Shown piece by piece: positions 33,873 to 45,241 of a DNA stretch of 64,000 bases. Both the position numbers and the translations under genes were made by a program. The DNA comes from Isoetes taiwanensis. Taxonomy: Eukaryota; Streptophyta; Lycopodiopsida; Isoetales; Isoetaceae. Under the pieces are notes generated by a model that did no database searches, was not told where the DNA came from, and saw nothing but the letters and a program-made list of their open reading frames with translations. Numbering within the stretch: position 1 is the stretch's first letter; each line of letters begins with the position of its first letter. Location of the stretch: assembly GCA_021234155.1 (NCBI GenBank), contig JAJEKV010000011.1, positions 13,431,255 to 13,495,254 on the forward strand, in the 5' to 3' direction.

Positions 33873-36641
33873 TTATCCTTCCAACAAGCCCTGAGTCGTT
33901 GCGGGCTCATCGGCACAGCGTAAGCCAAGTGCGGGAGCCGAGTGTCGCCCATGCTGGCCACCTTCTGAAAATAAACAATGTGTCCAGCCGAGGGTCGCAT
34001 CTTTGCGGGGGCATGAATCCCGTCTCCTCGCAACAAGATCTCGATATGGAACCGAGGGCTTGACCCCCAAGTGCCCCGTCAAAAATGCCTTCGACGGACC
34101 TGCTCTAAGTCGTTCCAAGTCGCCAAAGACACCACAGCGTGCCCCACACCTCGCCCCATACGGAAGAACCGGCTCTACCAATTGTTCTGAACAAATGTGA
34201 CCGGTGGCCCCGGTTATACTGACTACGCCTGTGACTATTGTTTTGCATTGCGTGCATATCGCTTTCCAACTGCGGGTCACCCGGCGAATGGATACATCCC
34301 AATACATTGAGGACGGAAATTCCACCCCCGTGTACTTGTAGGCGGGTGTGACCTCTAGCATCCGCCTCGATAAGTGAGCCGGAGGTGCCGGATGACGATG
34401 AGGAGGATATGAGAACCACCTTAGTCTTGGCCGGTTGACACGCATGTCCGTCGCTGGCTGAATGTGTCCGGGCATCTAGGTGTGCCTGCATGCCCTCTGG
34501 TGTATGGGCCAAGAGGTCCACATCATCCGCATAGATTAGCTGCCGGATGACCTGGTTCAAGAGTCAGATACCGCCCCCATTGGCGACTAGCCGACTTCCA
34601 ACCGGGTCAATGTAAAGTCCAAAGAGTGTGGGTGAGAGGGACAACCTTGCCTAACTCCAATGCTACCGGCAAATGACCGTCCCTTCCGGTTGCATGCGGC
34701 TGTCGCGACTCTCGTATACACTCAGACACTGCGCTTTTTCGCAGATCCATAGGGAGCCCCAGATGGTGCAATCTCGCCCACAACTTTTCCTGGGGCACTT
34801 CGTCGAAAGCTTTTGCAAAATCCATAAAACAGTAGTATAGGTCCTCCCGACGGTTCCTCTGTCCTCGACCCGGGGCCCTGAGTGTGAAGATGTGATCAAT
34901 GGTCGAATGTCGTCGGTCGGCTTCCGGGACTAAGTGCCATGACTTCCGCCGCCTCGCCCATCCGGTTACCTCGCATTGAGAATGCCCGCGCCGCAGCCTT
35001 TGGCAAACACTGAGCTGACCATGATGGTTCGGTAATTGGCTGGACAGTGTGGGTCCCCTGCCTTGTAGATCGGAACAACCCTGCTTGTGGTCCATGACCG
35101 GGGAAAACCCTCTAGCAAATACGTTGAACAATGCAAAGCAAAGACGGGCACCATGGGCTGCCCCGCCCCACTTGAGCAACTCCGCTTGCGGGCCGCCTAA
35201 GTCTGGCCGCCTTCCCATTAGCCAGGTGCCGCAGCCCTCTTCGACATCTTCTTACGTGATCACCGGTGTGGGCCATGTTCTTGAGGGGCACATCCGTCCG
35301 TGTTCCCGGGGATCATAAAGTCGCGCGGTGTATCGCTCCCATTGCACCGCCATGATGTTCCTCGTGAGGGTCGTGATGGTCTCCAGAAGAGTACCCCTCG
35401 CGCCGAGAAAGTTCTCGGTGGCCCAAATTGGGCCGAACATTTCTCCTTGGTGCCTTGTCGTACCTTGCCTTTGTTTCCTTTGAGGAAGGCACGGTAATGG
35501 CTGGTGGTCTCGAAAGTCGCTGTCCCGATCCACGATGAGATGGAGGCGCGCGTTTGCCTTCCTTACACTCAAACATCAAACCATCCATTACGCCGGGAAG
35601 GTTGCGGCTCGATCTCGGCGTGGGGAGGTCTCCCAAAGCACCTGCATGCGCCTCGCTTCGGAGGAGCTCAACCAGCTGGTCGGTTTGCTGCTCCAGCGGG
35701 TGGGCCCGCAGAACTGTCGGGAGGGCTTCTGCGAGCATGTCAGCGTAACCCTCCGCCTGCTCATAATTCAAGGGCAACCGAGGTCGGCAAGGTACTGCTA
35801 CTGAGGGGGCCGTAGCGGCTGGCCAGGCCAGCTTCACATAGAGTGGGAGGTGATCTGAGTCGGCCTCCTCATCCCGACTGTCCGTGCTGATGTGAAAATG
35901 GCTGACAAGGTGTACATCCTGCGCAGCCCTATGACATAATCCACGATACTAGTTCTATCGCCGTGAATGTCCTGTCTGCAAGTGTACCCATGGGAAGAGG
36001 GCCACTGTGGTAGGCCATTGCATATGATCACGTCAAAGATACCGCACATCAGGGCAATAGTCTGCCGAAGCGGGTGACCTGACTGTCATCTGAGTGCCGT
36101 GTGCAAGCTGCCTCTGCGGGACGCAACTGCAGCACGTCATCCGCGAGGGGGTCCAGCCGCATGGCCTGTTCCACCCATGTCCGCGCATTGAAGTCTCCAA
36201 GGAGCATGACTCTGCCCATCCGCTTGTGTTGCTGTATGTCATCATATAGATCGACATACGGGTCCATCCTGTCCACCTCCGGGTGGCTGTGATAGAAGGG
36301 ACTCTCTGCATGGGGAAAGTAGCAAGCAGCTAGGAAGAGAGGATCTCCACCAGGGTGGTGCACTCGGATCCACAAGTAGTGGTTATGTCTGTCGGTCTTC
36401 TGGAGGGAAACCAAATGTGCCAAGGCTACCCGGTAGTAGCAGACAACCCCACACGTCTCCATGTACAACCATTGAACACTGAAAAATGTTGGTACCCTGG
36501 CAGATCGGGCAGCCTGTGGCCTGGGTGTTCCCATGTCTCCATGAGGAAGACGAGGTCCATGTCCACAGCTACTAAATTGAGGCTATTGCCCTTCTGCCAC
36601 GGGAAACCCTGACAGTTCCAGACCACCACCCGGAGGCACAA
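33873..36641 (-). pseudogene. LINE ORF2 (endonuclease + reverse transcriptase)
   Basis: Several overlapping frames together give an L1-type ORF2. The endonuclease start is at 36641-36430 (VVWNCQGFPW, DLVFLMETW). The EN core is at 36534-36049 (LLGDFNART). The EN end is at 36049-35834 (TSIVDYVIG). The linker is at 35837-35313. RT is at 35218-34607 (YCFMDFAKAFDEVPQ, LWARLHHLGLP). The catalytic box is at 34560 (LIYADDVDLLAH). The C-terminal region (YKYTGVEF) runs down to 33873. Each transition is a frameshift, so no functional product is possible. Confidence 0.85.
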
Positions 36642-37576
36642 TTCCTATTGAGCGGTCGGAGATGCTTGTGTAGTGTGTGTCACGGATGGACCAAAGCGGC
36701 GGGGAGCGCATCGAAGTTAGCGGGGCGGACTTCGGACAAGCGTAAGCGGAGGCGGCGAGGGGCAACATTTGGCCGAGCGGGGAGCGGGCACCGAAGTTGT
36801 AGGGATAGATTGTGGAGGATCGAGGCGGAGGCGGCCGGGGGTAGCATTTGGTTGAGCAGTGCACCGCAAAGATTTGATCGACTAAGGGCGTCCCTAACCC
36901 CCGCGAACTCCCTCGTGCCTCCCTCTGTTGCCTTTGAGTAAGATCCCCACTCACATACGAGAGATGTGCCCTTCGGTAACTTGCCCCGCCGCAAGTATGG
37001 CCTCTCGAACTTCGTGCATCCGCAAACCGTGAACACCACGACTGGCCGTGGCACGGGCGCCGGACCCCACACCGGGCTGGTCAGCGTAACTGAGCAGTCC
37101 CGACCGGAAAACGTAATGCGCCCAAGGATGCGTGTGTGTATCTTCCGGTGAGATTCTCTCCCAGCCTCTTCCCGGCAGGCACCGAACTCCTGGTTGTGGC
37201 TCCATCGCTGCGCTCCACGGAGCTCAACGTCCGGTGAGGGCATTGGCCCACTGGCTCGGTGGCGGCACGCGTGATGATGGTGCGGCGAGGCGGGGCTGCC
37301 GGCGCTTGGGTTGACCCGGTGACCCCAATTGGCGTCTTGCGGGGTTGTTGGGCTTGCGGTACTGGTGTGCCATGTCTTTGCGGCCTTCGCTCGAAGTCCG
37401 GAGCTCAGCTCTTGCAAGGCTTGGTCTGTCTTGCCATCTCCCCGCGTCGCGATCTTTGCCATTGTTCATCGCCTCTGCCTAGAGGCCCTTGCCTTTGGGC
37501 AGCGGCGGTCGAACTCCTGCATTTCCCGGTCATGTGCCAAATCCTTCTCCGGAAGAGCGCTTCGGTCTTTGCCTAG

Positions 37577-38113
37577 TTAACTTCCAAGGCGCAACCTCTG
37601 TCTTCTTTGCGGTAGCCTCCTCAACTTCCAACTGGAGTGTGGCCTGTGCGCGCCGTGCCATGGCATTGGCCTCATCAACCTCGATGCGGAGCTGAGACGT
37701 GATTGCAAGTGTCTCGCGCTCTGCCTAGTCCATGTCTTGTCTCTCAGCGTCCAGGGTATCCATGCGAGCCTGCATGTCTGGGAGTACCTACCGGTCTTCT
37801 TTGTCTCTCGAGTGCACCAGCGGATCTTTCGTCCGGCCCGGTGTGCTTGGGTCTCCAACTCAGTGATCTGTTGTCTCGCTATCACCAACTGTCTGCGCAA
37901 CACGTGGGATGTTGCAGACTCCATCTCCGTCTCCAGGCCCGCAATGCGGGCACTATTGGCCTCAACCCCAGCTTGGATGGCGGCCCAAGGTTCTGCCAAC
38001 GAAGGGGGCCCTGTGGGGCATGAGCAGCCAACTTCCAGCTGCCGAGCCGGCCTGGCTGTGTGAGCCTTGGCCTGGGCCTCCTTCTTCATGGAGGATGTCT
38101 CTCCCTTGCCCAC
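37577..38113 (-). pseudogene. Probable LINE ORF1 remnant
   Basis: Frame upstream of ORF2 on the same strand, with a heptad-like segment (AAIQAGVEANSARIAGLETE, RRQLVIARQQITELETQ) typical of a coiled-coil nucleic-acid-binding ORF1, followed by Arg-rich sequence. No zinc knuckle was seen. The assignment rests on position and the coiled coil. Confidence 0.45.
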
Positions 38114-38481
38114 TGCATCTGCACGGGGCCGCTTCCTTGGTGGCCCTTCTTGGTTTTCCCAGGCAGGCTCAGCCTGCGGGAGGTCAGCAGGCTGTGCTGG
38201 GGTTTGCTCGAGGTGGGGTGCTGTGGTCTGTGGAAGCTCACCTGCTAAGGGTGGGTCCGAACACTGGGCTGCTTATGTGACCATGACTGGGGGTATGGCA
38301 CGTCACGCAAGGTTTAGGCTATGGCAGGGGCTTATCAGTCCGGCGGGGGCTAGGCAAAAGCTATGGCGGTCAGTGGCCGTGCTAGGCAAGTCCAAGAGGC
38401 AGTTAGTTGGGCTATGGCAATGCCAGGCAAATGTTGGAGCCTAGCTCAACATTGTTCTGTGCGCTGACTTCCAAAGGCAGT

Positions 38482-38865
38482 GGGGTCTCTGGCATACAAA
38501 ACTGTGCTCAGAATCCAATTTGGGGACCAAAAATGTATGTCAGAGCACCTTTTAGGGGTTTGGGGGTTTTGGGGCTAGAGAGAGACTGTAAACCCTAGAG
38601 AGAGAACAATGGGGTCTCGATCGTTCAAAATTGCGCCGGAATCCAATTTGGAGACCAAAAACGTATGTCAGAGCACCTTTTAGGGGTTTGGGGGTTTTGG
38701 GGCTAGAGAGAGACTGTAAACCCTAGAGAGATAACAATGGGGCCTCTGGCTATCAAAATTGCGCTCAGAATCCAATTTGGAGACCAAAAACGTAGGCCAG
38801 AGCACCTTTTAGGGGTTTGGGGGTTTAGGGGCTAGAGAGAGACTGTAAACCCTAGAGAGAGAAAG
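38482..38865 (-). repeat. Three tandem ~128-bp monomers at the LINE 5' end
   Basis: Copies at 38482-38610, 38611-38738 and 38739-38865. Shared core sequences are GAATCCAATTTGG, GAGCACCTTTTAGGGGTTTG and GAGAGACTGTAAACCCTAGA. They sit directly upstream of ORF1 in LINE orientation, like 5'-UTR promoter monomers known from some animal L1s. Confidence 0.85.
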
Positions 38866-39082
38866 CCAGAAAGGGGCAAATCAAGGGGGCTCTATGCAAG
38901 GGGTTGTAGCTCTATGCAAGGGGTTATAGGCAAGGCAGAGCAAATCCAAATACAAGCCGATTGCAGAAACAAGCGGATCAAAGCAAATCACTTACCAAGC
39001 CGGTACCTGGATAAGGGAAGCTAGAAGGGCAGGCCGGCCTGGCAGAAATGCCCAGGCAGCCTCCTCTTCTGGGAAGTCTGCT
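38866..39082. other. Spacer between LINE and retroposed sequence
   Basis: Contains a tandem CTCTATGCAAGGGGTT duplication near 38891. No gene. Confidence 0.4.
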
Positions 39083-40606
39083 GTGGATGGAGGCAACATT
39101 GCTCTTGAGAACGAGGGTATAGGGCTCATAGATGTGAGTGTCACACTAGGTGTGGCAGGCGCGGATGCACCCCGAGAATTTTATGACATGCTTGTTAGTT
39201 TCTGTGAGCAAAGTTGTGTTGCAGGTGCTGTTGCAGTGGAAAGGGGCAGTGACTTAGATCCCCTTGCATTACCAATATATCTTTAGGCTTGCCTTTAAGT
39301 CTCGCCATGAAGAGGAGGTTTGGGTGGGGGCTTAAAAAACTTGTTGGGATTGTTCTTATGTGCAAAGCACTAAAGAATACTAGACTCCATTGCTTTGAGA
39401 GCCTAATTTGATATTGCACGAAGGACATTGGTAAACCACACTTTAGGATCCATACTAAGAATGTTTCTGAGAGGAATGTTGTTGTTTTGGATAAGAAGAA
39501 CATATTGGGAAGAGCCCTTCATTTTGTCAATTATTGTGGAGGAAGACAACTCACCGCCAGCCTTGTTTACAAAATAACCAGGATGCTCAAAATTGGTAAA
39601 TCCATCTTGTCCACCAGTTAGATTCTTTCTTCAAACACTGCATTCAAATCCGAGCATAGAGTGAAGGCTACCTAGCATTCGACCTTAAATACCAGAGTTG
39701 CATTGCCTAGTGACATCCGATGTGTTATGTATGGCATCCCAGCTAGGATGGAACCCATTCAAAGGGCTTGGCAAATGATGCAAGCGCTATTGGGATGAGG
39801 ATGGGATGCCTGGGAATATGGATGAGATTTTAGTTTTGAGGAGCAAGATGCTGAGTATAGGCCTGAGGTCATTGCTGACATTCCTGGAACTTCTTACATT
39901 CCTTTAGATACCGCAGATTATACAATGGCTTGACTTTTGGTTTCCAGGCCTCTTTGTAAATATGCTTGATTTTGTTTTGATCCTATGTATTTAGTTACAG
40001 TTACTTGTTGATGCCTAGTCTAGAGATGGAGTACGCTCGGGGGGCTGCGGTTGGCGGGCAACCTGGGGCTGATCATAGTAGCAGCCCTGTTAGGGTTGTA
40101 GGAGTGACGCCATCAACAGGTAATGGAGTTATTGATATTAGTGATGATGAGCCATCTTCTTCCCCTCCTCATAGGCCCATAGCACCTGGTCCAAGCATCC
40201 ATGATGTGATACACAATGCTATGCTATCTCCTGTTGTGTTTTCTCTAAATGGGAAATGAGTGCAGGTGGCCTTGGAAGTCGTCTCTTCTATTATAAATAT
40301 AAATACACTTGCATAGTCCATGGCAGCCTCGGTTCAATTGTTCAAGATGAAATTGGGATACTTATTTGCAGCCTTGGAGGACGTTGTCCCCTCAAGGTTA
40401 GCACTGCGGAGAGGCAGCCGCAGCATGTGCATGCACATATGAACTTGGCCAAGGCAATTCTCACTAGGGAATTGTGTCGGATTGATGCCATGGCGAGGAG
40501 GCACAATTCAACCATGAATGACAACTAGGTAATGCTTTGCTCTTTGCTTATTTGCTTTATTATCTTCCGTGTTTCTTGATTCCATGTCTTTTGCATAATC
40601 AAAAGC

Positions 40607-40639
<33 letters not shown>
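39083..40639 (+). mobile_element. Poly(A)-tailed retroposed sequence, origin unknown
   Basis: Plus-strand sequence ending in 32 consecutive A residues (40608-40639). It has several plausible but broken coding pieces: 39083-39286 (GLIDVSVTLGVAG), about 39430-39600 (read as HTKNVSERNVVVLD in one frame) and 40005-40259 (GVIDISDDEPSSSPP, a SUMO-interaction-like motif). The layout suggests a processed pseudogene or a 5'-truncated LINE. The parent protein is not recognised. Confidence 0.45.
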
Positions 40640-40640
<1 letters not shown>

Positions 40641-41140
40641 GCTTCTGGAAATCGTGTTCAATTGCAGAAAAACTGAATTTTGTGTATGATTGTTTTGCAT
40701 TGCTTGCATGATCTTGACAGTTATGAAAAACTTAAAAAACATTGGGGAAATTTATGACTGATTGCATTGGCATACTGCATAGGATTAGCCCCTGCCCTTT
40801 AAGGGCGGGCGGGCTACTTGGAGTTGCGCAATGCACAGGGGATTGAACTCCTCCAGCTCGTTTCTTAGTTCTACTTGTAGGTATGGTGTCAAGGCATTGC
40901 AAGCTTGGTGTCCCAAGCTGGAACAAGACAGTGGCAATAAGGCTGATAGAGAAAGATACAATAGTGGCAGATATTAGCCCATGGCGCAGTGTGAAGAAAA
41001 GAGAAATTATGACTATAAGTTATGACATGAGCTTTTCCAGGGGACTATATATGGCTTTCTATCAATGATGCCTTCTGCCGAAATAACCATGGACTGACCT
41101 TCTATGAAGTCACCTTCTATGAAGTCACCTTCTGCACTCA
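40640..41140. other. No gene recognised
   Basis: Short frames only. Three CCTTCTATGAAGTC copies lie at about 41099-41156. Confidence 0.4.
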
Positions 41141-41159
41141 CCTTCTATGAAGTCTTGTG

Positions 41160-42460
41160 GCTCCTGTTAGTCGTCTTCGTCATCGTCCACTTCCTTTGAT
41201 GACTCCCAATCAATGAGTTCTGCCAGTGCTGCTTGCATCATGAAGGGATAATCATGTGTACGATGACCCAGCTAGAAGCATCTAAAACATAGCCTCTTCT
41301 TTATGCATTCCTCCCTCTTTTCCTTCGGAATACTATCCAAAAAGAATTTCATTGATTTCTCCCCGGGGCCTTCCTACTGCCTCTGTTCTCCGTAAGATCC
41401 TTTCCTATCCATCTTCCCCTGATACTGGTGCCCTACTGGTGTGGAGGATGCTTGCCTTGGCTGATAAGGCCTTGTTGCTTTCCTTTGTGAGCTTGCTGTT
41501 TCTGCCCTGGGGTTGTCGGTGCTTCCTCCAAGCTTAGTGCCTTGTCTTCGGCCTCCCCAACTGTTTTTGGATTGATGGCCCATGCCAATCTCTTAATGTT
41601 AATGTTCAATCCCTCAATATAGCCATCCACTGCCTGCCTTTCAGTGATCCTTAGGACATTTAGCCTTAGTCTCATAAATTCCTCTGTATATTTGGCCACT
41701 GATAGATTCCCTTAGTCCAACCTATAGAACTGCTGAATCTGCCTGCTGGTGTGCGACCTTGGGACGTAGTGCTTGTGGAAAGCCTTACTGAATTTTTTGA
41801 ATCTGCACTTGTTCCTTCTTAGCTTGTTTGACTTGACATATCCTTTCCACCAAATTCGGGCTGGTCCAATCAGGTTTGTTGTTGCTACCTTTCCTATGTC
41901 CTTATCTTTCATCCCGTATGAATTCCCAAATTCCTCCATCTCGTGTAACTAAGCTTCCACTTCCATTCAGATCTATCTTTCCTCGAGAACTGACCCAACT
42001 TCCGGGTTTTCCATGCATTACTCGTTGCACTATCCACCTTCTTCTGATAGTCCCCTATTCTACAGTTCCTGTCCCTGCCTTGTGAGGTGTCTGACTCACT
42101 TTCAGAACTATTTCAAGATCCACTTCCTGTAGTGTCTGACCGACTGGAGCTAGAAGGAGATGGGCTCCTCCTACTTCTTCTTTTTCTCTTTTTGTTCTTC
42201 TCAGGCACATGGACTTCTTCCTGCTCTGGTTGAAGAGCTTTGTCTGGTCCTCTCGGTGGTGGAGGCGGCATTGGTCCATACTCCTGAGCATGCATCAAAG
42301 GCGTAGCCCACTGTATCGGTTGCTGCATCTGGTTCATTGATCGCTTCAGCCGTCATCTCTTGTTCTTCGTCATGATCTCGACCGAACAAGTTCCTAGGTT
42401 GCCACTGATGTTGTATGCCCTGACCTTGAGACCCTGAGTCGGTATTCCTGGCTGCAAGTA
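41160..42460 (-). pseudogene. LTR-retrotransposon gag (Ty3/gypsy-like)
   Basis: The N-terminal part (42390-42113) is Pro/Ser/Arg-rich (PMPPPPPRGPDK, KKRKRRSRRSPSPS). The capsid-like retrotransposon-gag domain is at 41939-41433 (ARIWWKGYV, FSKAFHKHYVP, QIQQFYRL, then VAKYTEEFMRLR and RLAWAINPKTVGEAE). One TAA after FYRLD interrupts an otherwise continuous frame. Downstream on the minus strand (about 41305-41260) a degenerate CCHC knuckle reads CFRCF, stop, LGHRTHDYP, the last Cys being replaced. Protease, RT and integrase do not follow, so the element is truncated at this end. Confidence 0.8.
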
Positions 42461-42469
42461 TTAGTTACC

Positions 42470-43480
42470 ATGGTTGTTATTCAAAGTTACACATCGTGAC
42501 ATCATTTATATGTTAATTCTTGTTAGCCATAAAAGATATCAAGTTGAAACTCAACTTATAAATTAACAATGAATTATAATAGTTGATACACCAACATACA
42601 ACTGGAAGCTTGAAATTTTATATAGAAGATAGATAATAGTACATGAAGTTTAAAAGTATCTTGGTACATATTAATACATAGGAAGGGATAAGGGTTTATC
42701 GTCGAGAGCCTTTCATAGACTTGAAGAAGTTCTTCACGTCCTTGAGTCGAAGACCCTTGCCAACATTGCGTAGGATATTTTGGGATGACACCCCTTCTAA
42801 TGCTCGAGCCATTTGAGGTGGTGGGAGCGGTGGTGCCATAGCCTCTACTACTATCATCGGCGCGTCCCTTAGATGACCCGTGGCGAAGTCGAAGTTGTAG
42901 AGCATGGAATAATTTAAGGGCTAAACTTAGTTATTTGGCAATTTTTGAGCACATTTTCAAAAAAATTGACTAAAGTGAATGAAAAAAAATTGGGAAAAAA
43001 ATAATAATAGCTTTACTTTTTTCGGGACTGCACCAACCCTAGAGCTCCTTAGCCAAATGCTAGAAAGTAAGAGAGTCAAATTTTGTATTGTTTAGCTAAA
43101 TCATAGAAACTTTTAGAATGAATTTCGGGCTAGTTTAGCTAACATCATTCTAGTTTATAAGAAATATATGAGTAATAGTTTAGATTCTAGCATTATAAAT
43201 TAATTTGAGTCCTAAACTTGCTAGTTAGCATTATTTAAGAATGTGTTCACAAAGAAAATGACTAAAATAAGTGGAAACAATTGAAAAAAAAGTATAGTAA
43301 TTTGGCTTAATACTTTTCGTTGGCCACGCCATAGAAATTTTTGGGATGATGTTTGGGTTAGTTTAGCTAAACGCTAGAAAGTATGAGAGAAAAATGTGTA
43401 CAATTTAGCTAAACCACAGAAAGTTTTGGGATTAATATCGAGCAATTTTAGCTAAAGTCATTCTGGCTAATAAGAAATAT
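42470..43480. other. Retrotransposon interior, non-coding with tandem repeat
   Basis: A minus-strand frame (42905-42696: LKDVKNFFKSMKG) is unrecognised. Two diverged ~300-bp direct copies lie at about 43022-43178 and 43325-43475 (landmarks TTTAGCTAAA, CATTCT.G.TTATAAGAAATAT). Confidence 0.45.
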
Positions 43481-43762
43481 GCAATTGTAATTTATTCCAT
43501 GCTGTAGAGTACCACAGATCTTTTGAAGAGGATGACGTGATCCGTACTCCCTCACCTTGGCATGCTGGCCAAAACCTGTAAGTGCAATCAAGAGTGCCAC
43601 GACCTCCTCTCCTCGTGGGCAGGCTGAAGTCCTTGTGGAATACTATCATCTGGCCTTGGCTTAGAACTGGGAGACAGTATCGAAGAGCCTTTCCCCTTTG
43701 ACACTATCGGGGATAGGGCCATGATGCCTATAGATAGTTCATTGGCCCTTCTGATATCTTCA

Positions 43763-44416
43763 TCATTTTGCTATTTGCCTCTCCATCCGTAATGCTAGCC
43801 TGCTTTTCTCGTCTTGGTCATCATCCCCTTCCTGTTCATAGTCTTCTTCAATTTGAAGTGCCCCTGCGAATGTGCTATGGTAGACGTACTCCGAGGTCTC
43901 GATCTCGTAGATTTGGCCCTGATCTACCCTTGTGTTGAGGTGTGCGAGGTCCAAGGTCTGAATTGAAGGTTCACCTACCCTGTTGATGGCCCTGAAGTGC
44001 ATGAACAGAGATAACGCCATGTGTGTTGATTCGTACCGATTCCTGTGAGCCTTACAACTCATGTAATCAGGCATGTTCTTCGTCCTATCCCACAACTGAC
44101 TCTTGACTCTGGTTCCCCCACCTAAGACTTGACTTAATAACTCCAAGGACACCCACCTGCCTCCCTTAGAGGAAGGCTTACTTCCCATGACAAAATTTGC
44201 TGATCATATTGACACACAATATCAGTATAATAGGGTTCTAGTCAGGGTTGCATGGAGATCAAAGAGATGGTCAAAGATGTGGAAGGCCTCCTTTGCTGGG
44301 AACTCACTGATGTGGTTGGCACTGTTAACAAAGTTTGTGGACGCCATTGAGCAGAGATTGGAGTAGAAAACGGTTGGGAAAGATTGACAAGGAGCTGGAA
44401 AATTGCCTAAGATCAT
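43763..44416 (-). CDS. Unknown ORFs inside the H3-bearing element
   Basis: Two minus-strand frames, 44416-44222 (MILGNFPAPC...) and 44188-43763 (MGSKPSSKGG..., 141 codons). The latter has an acidic C-terminal patch (EEDYEQEGDDDQDEK) and a segment HMALSLFMHFRAI. No family is recognised. By position they lie between the H3-like ORF and gag, and could be a third product of the same element or its degraded linker. Confidence 0.35.
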
Positions 44417-44643
44417 GAGAGCAAATTTGGTGAAGAAAAAAAAATGTCAAATGAGGTCCCTTTTTAACTGCTTAGGTTTATGTGCCCAAGAGTTCTTGTT
44501 CGGGTAGATCTATGTTCTAAAGCTATAGATCTCCAAGCTAGGTAACATGAAGTGCAAATCTAAGCAAAACAAGTCAAGAAACACTATAGGGCAGTTTTCT
44601 AGATAAATTTTGGACAAGTTTGGTCAAACATGCTCGACTCAGA

Positions 44644-45081
44644 TTACTCCACGCGAAACGTGTCTGCGTTTGCACGCAAGGCCCATTGGCGTGGAGTGAC
44701 TAAAACTTAACATTTTTGGGAAATATAAGATACTAAAATGCAAGTTTAGCTCAATTCTAGACTGTCTAACAACTTATCTTATGTCAATCTAACATGTAAA
44801 AGTGCAAAAATGGGTGACTCGGGTTACTCCACACGAAACGCGTCTGTGTTCGCGATGCAAGGCCCCTCGGTGTGGAGTGACCTGAGTGGATCGATCTAGA
44901 TTTTTTCTGAACATTTTTGACAAATTTAAGATGATACATTATAAATTTTAACTAATTCTAAGTATTCTAACAATTTTTCTTACAGAAATTGGACAATTTA
45001 AGCCAACAAAGAAGGGACTTGAATTACTCCGCGCGAAATGCGTCTGCGTTCCCGACGCAAGAGCCTTCGGCACGAGTGACC
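44644..45081 (-). repeat. Three tandem stem-loop repeats
   Basis: Copies at 44644-44700, 44824-44882 and 45024-45081, spaced 180-200 bp. On the plus strand each has an outer stem TACTCCAC.C with G.GTGGAGTGA and an inner stem TG.GT with A.GCA. Copies 1 and 2 differ by paired changes in the outer stem (ACGC/GCGT against ACAC/GTGT), which supports a conserved fold. Copy 3 has a weaker outer stem but a perfect inner one. They sit just 3' of the H3-like ORF in the element's sense. Confidence 0.75.
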
Positions 45082-45241
45082 CGAGTGGATCAATTTTGAC
45101 CTAAAAGTCAATTTTATGGAAAATTTTGAACTAGCAATCTTAAAAAGAAGATTTTAATTACATTAATAAGGATTTTACACCAAATTGGTTTATACAGAAG
45201 TATTTTTACACAAAATTATCTTGATACAAAATTACAAGCTC

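Larger units (their letters stand above)
33531..38865 (-). mobile_element. Decayed LINE (non-LTR retrotransposon)
   Basis: Minus-strand element. A T-run at 33531-33548 marks the poly(A) end. Going 5'-ward there are C-terminal ORF2 sequence, reverse transcriptase, AP-type endonuclease, a possible coiled-coil ORF1 and three tandem monomers at the 5' end. High GC content and frame-hopping fragments show age. No clear target duplication was found. Confidence 0.8.

Noticed and set aside
36648-38444. Long GC-rich plus-strand ORFs between 36.6 and 38.4 kb
   Set aside because: High GC content lowers stop frequency; the minus strand carries the LINE, and the plus frames show no recognisable protein.
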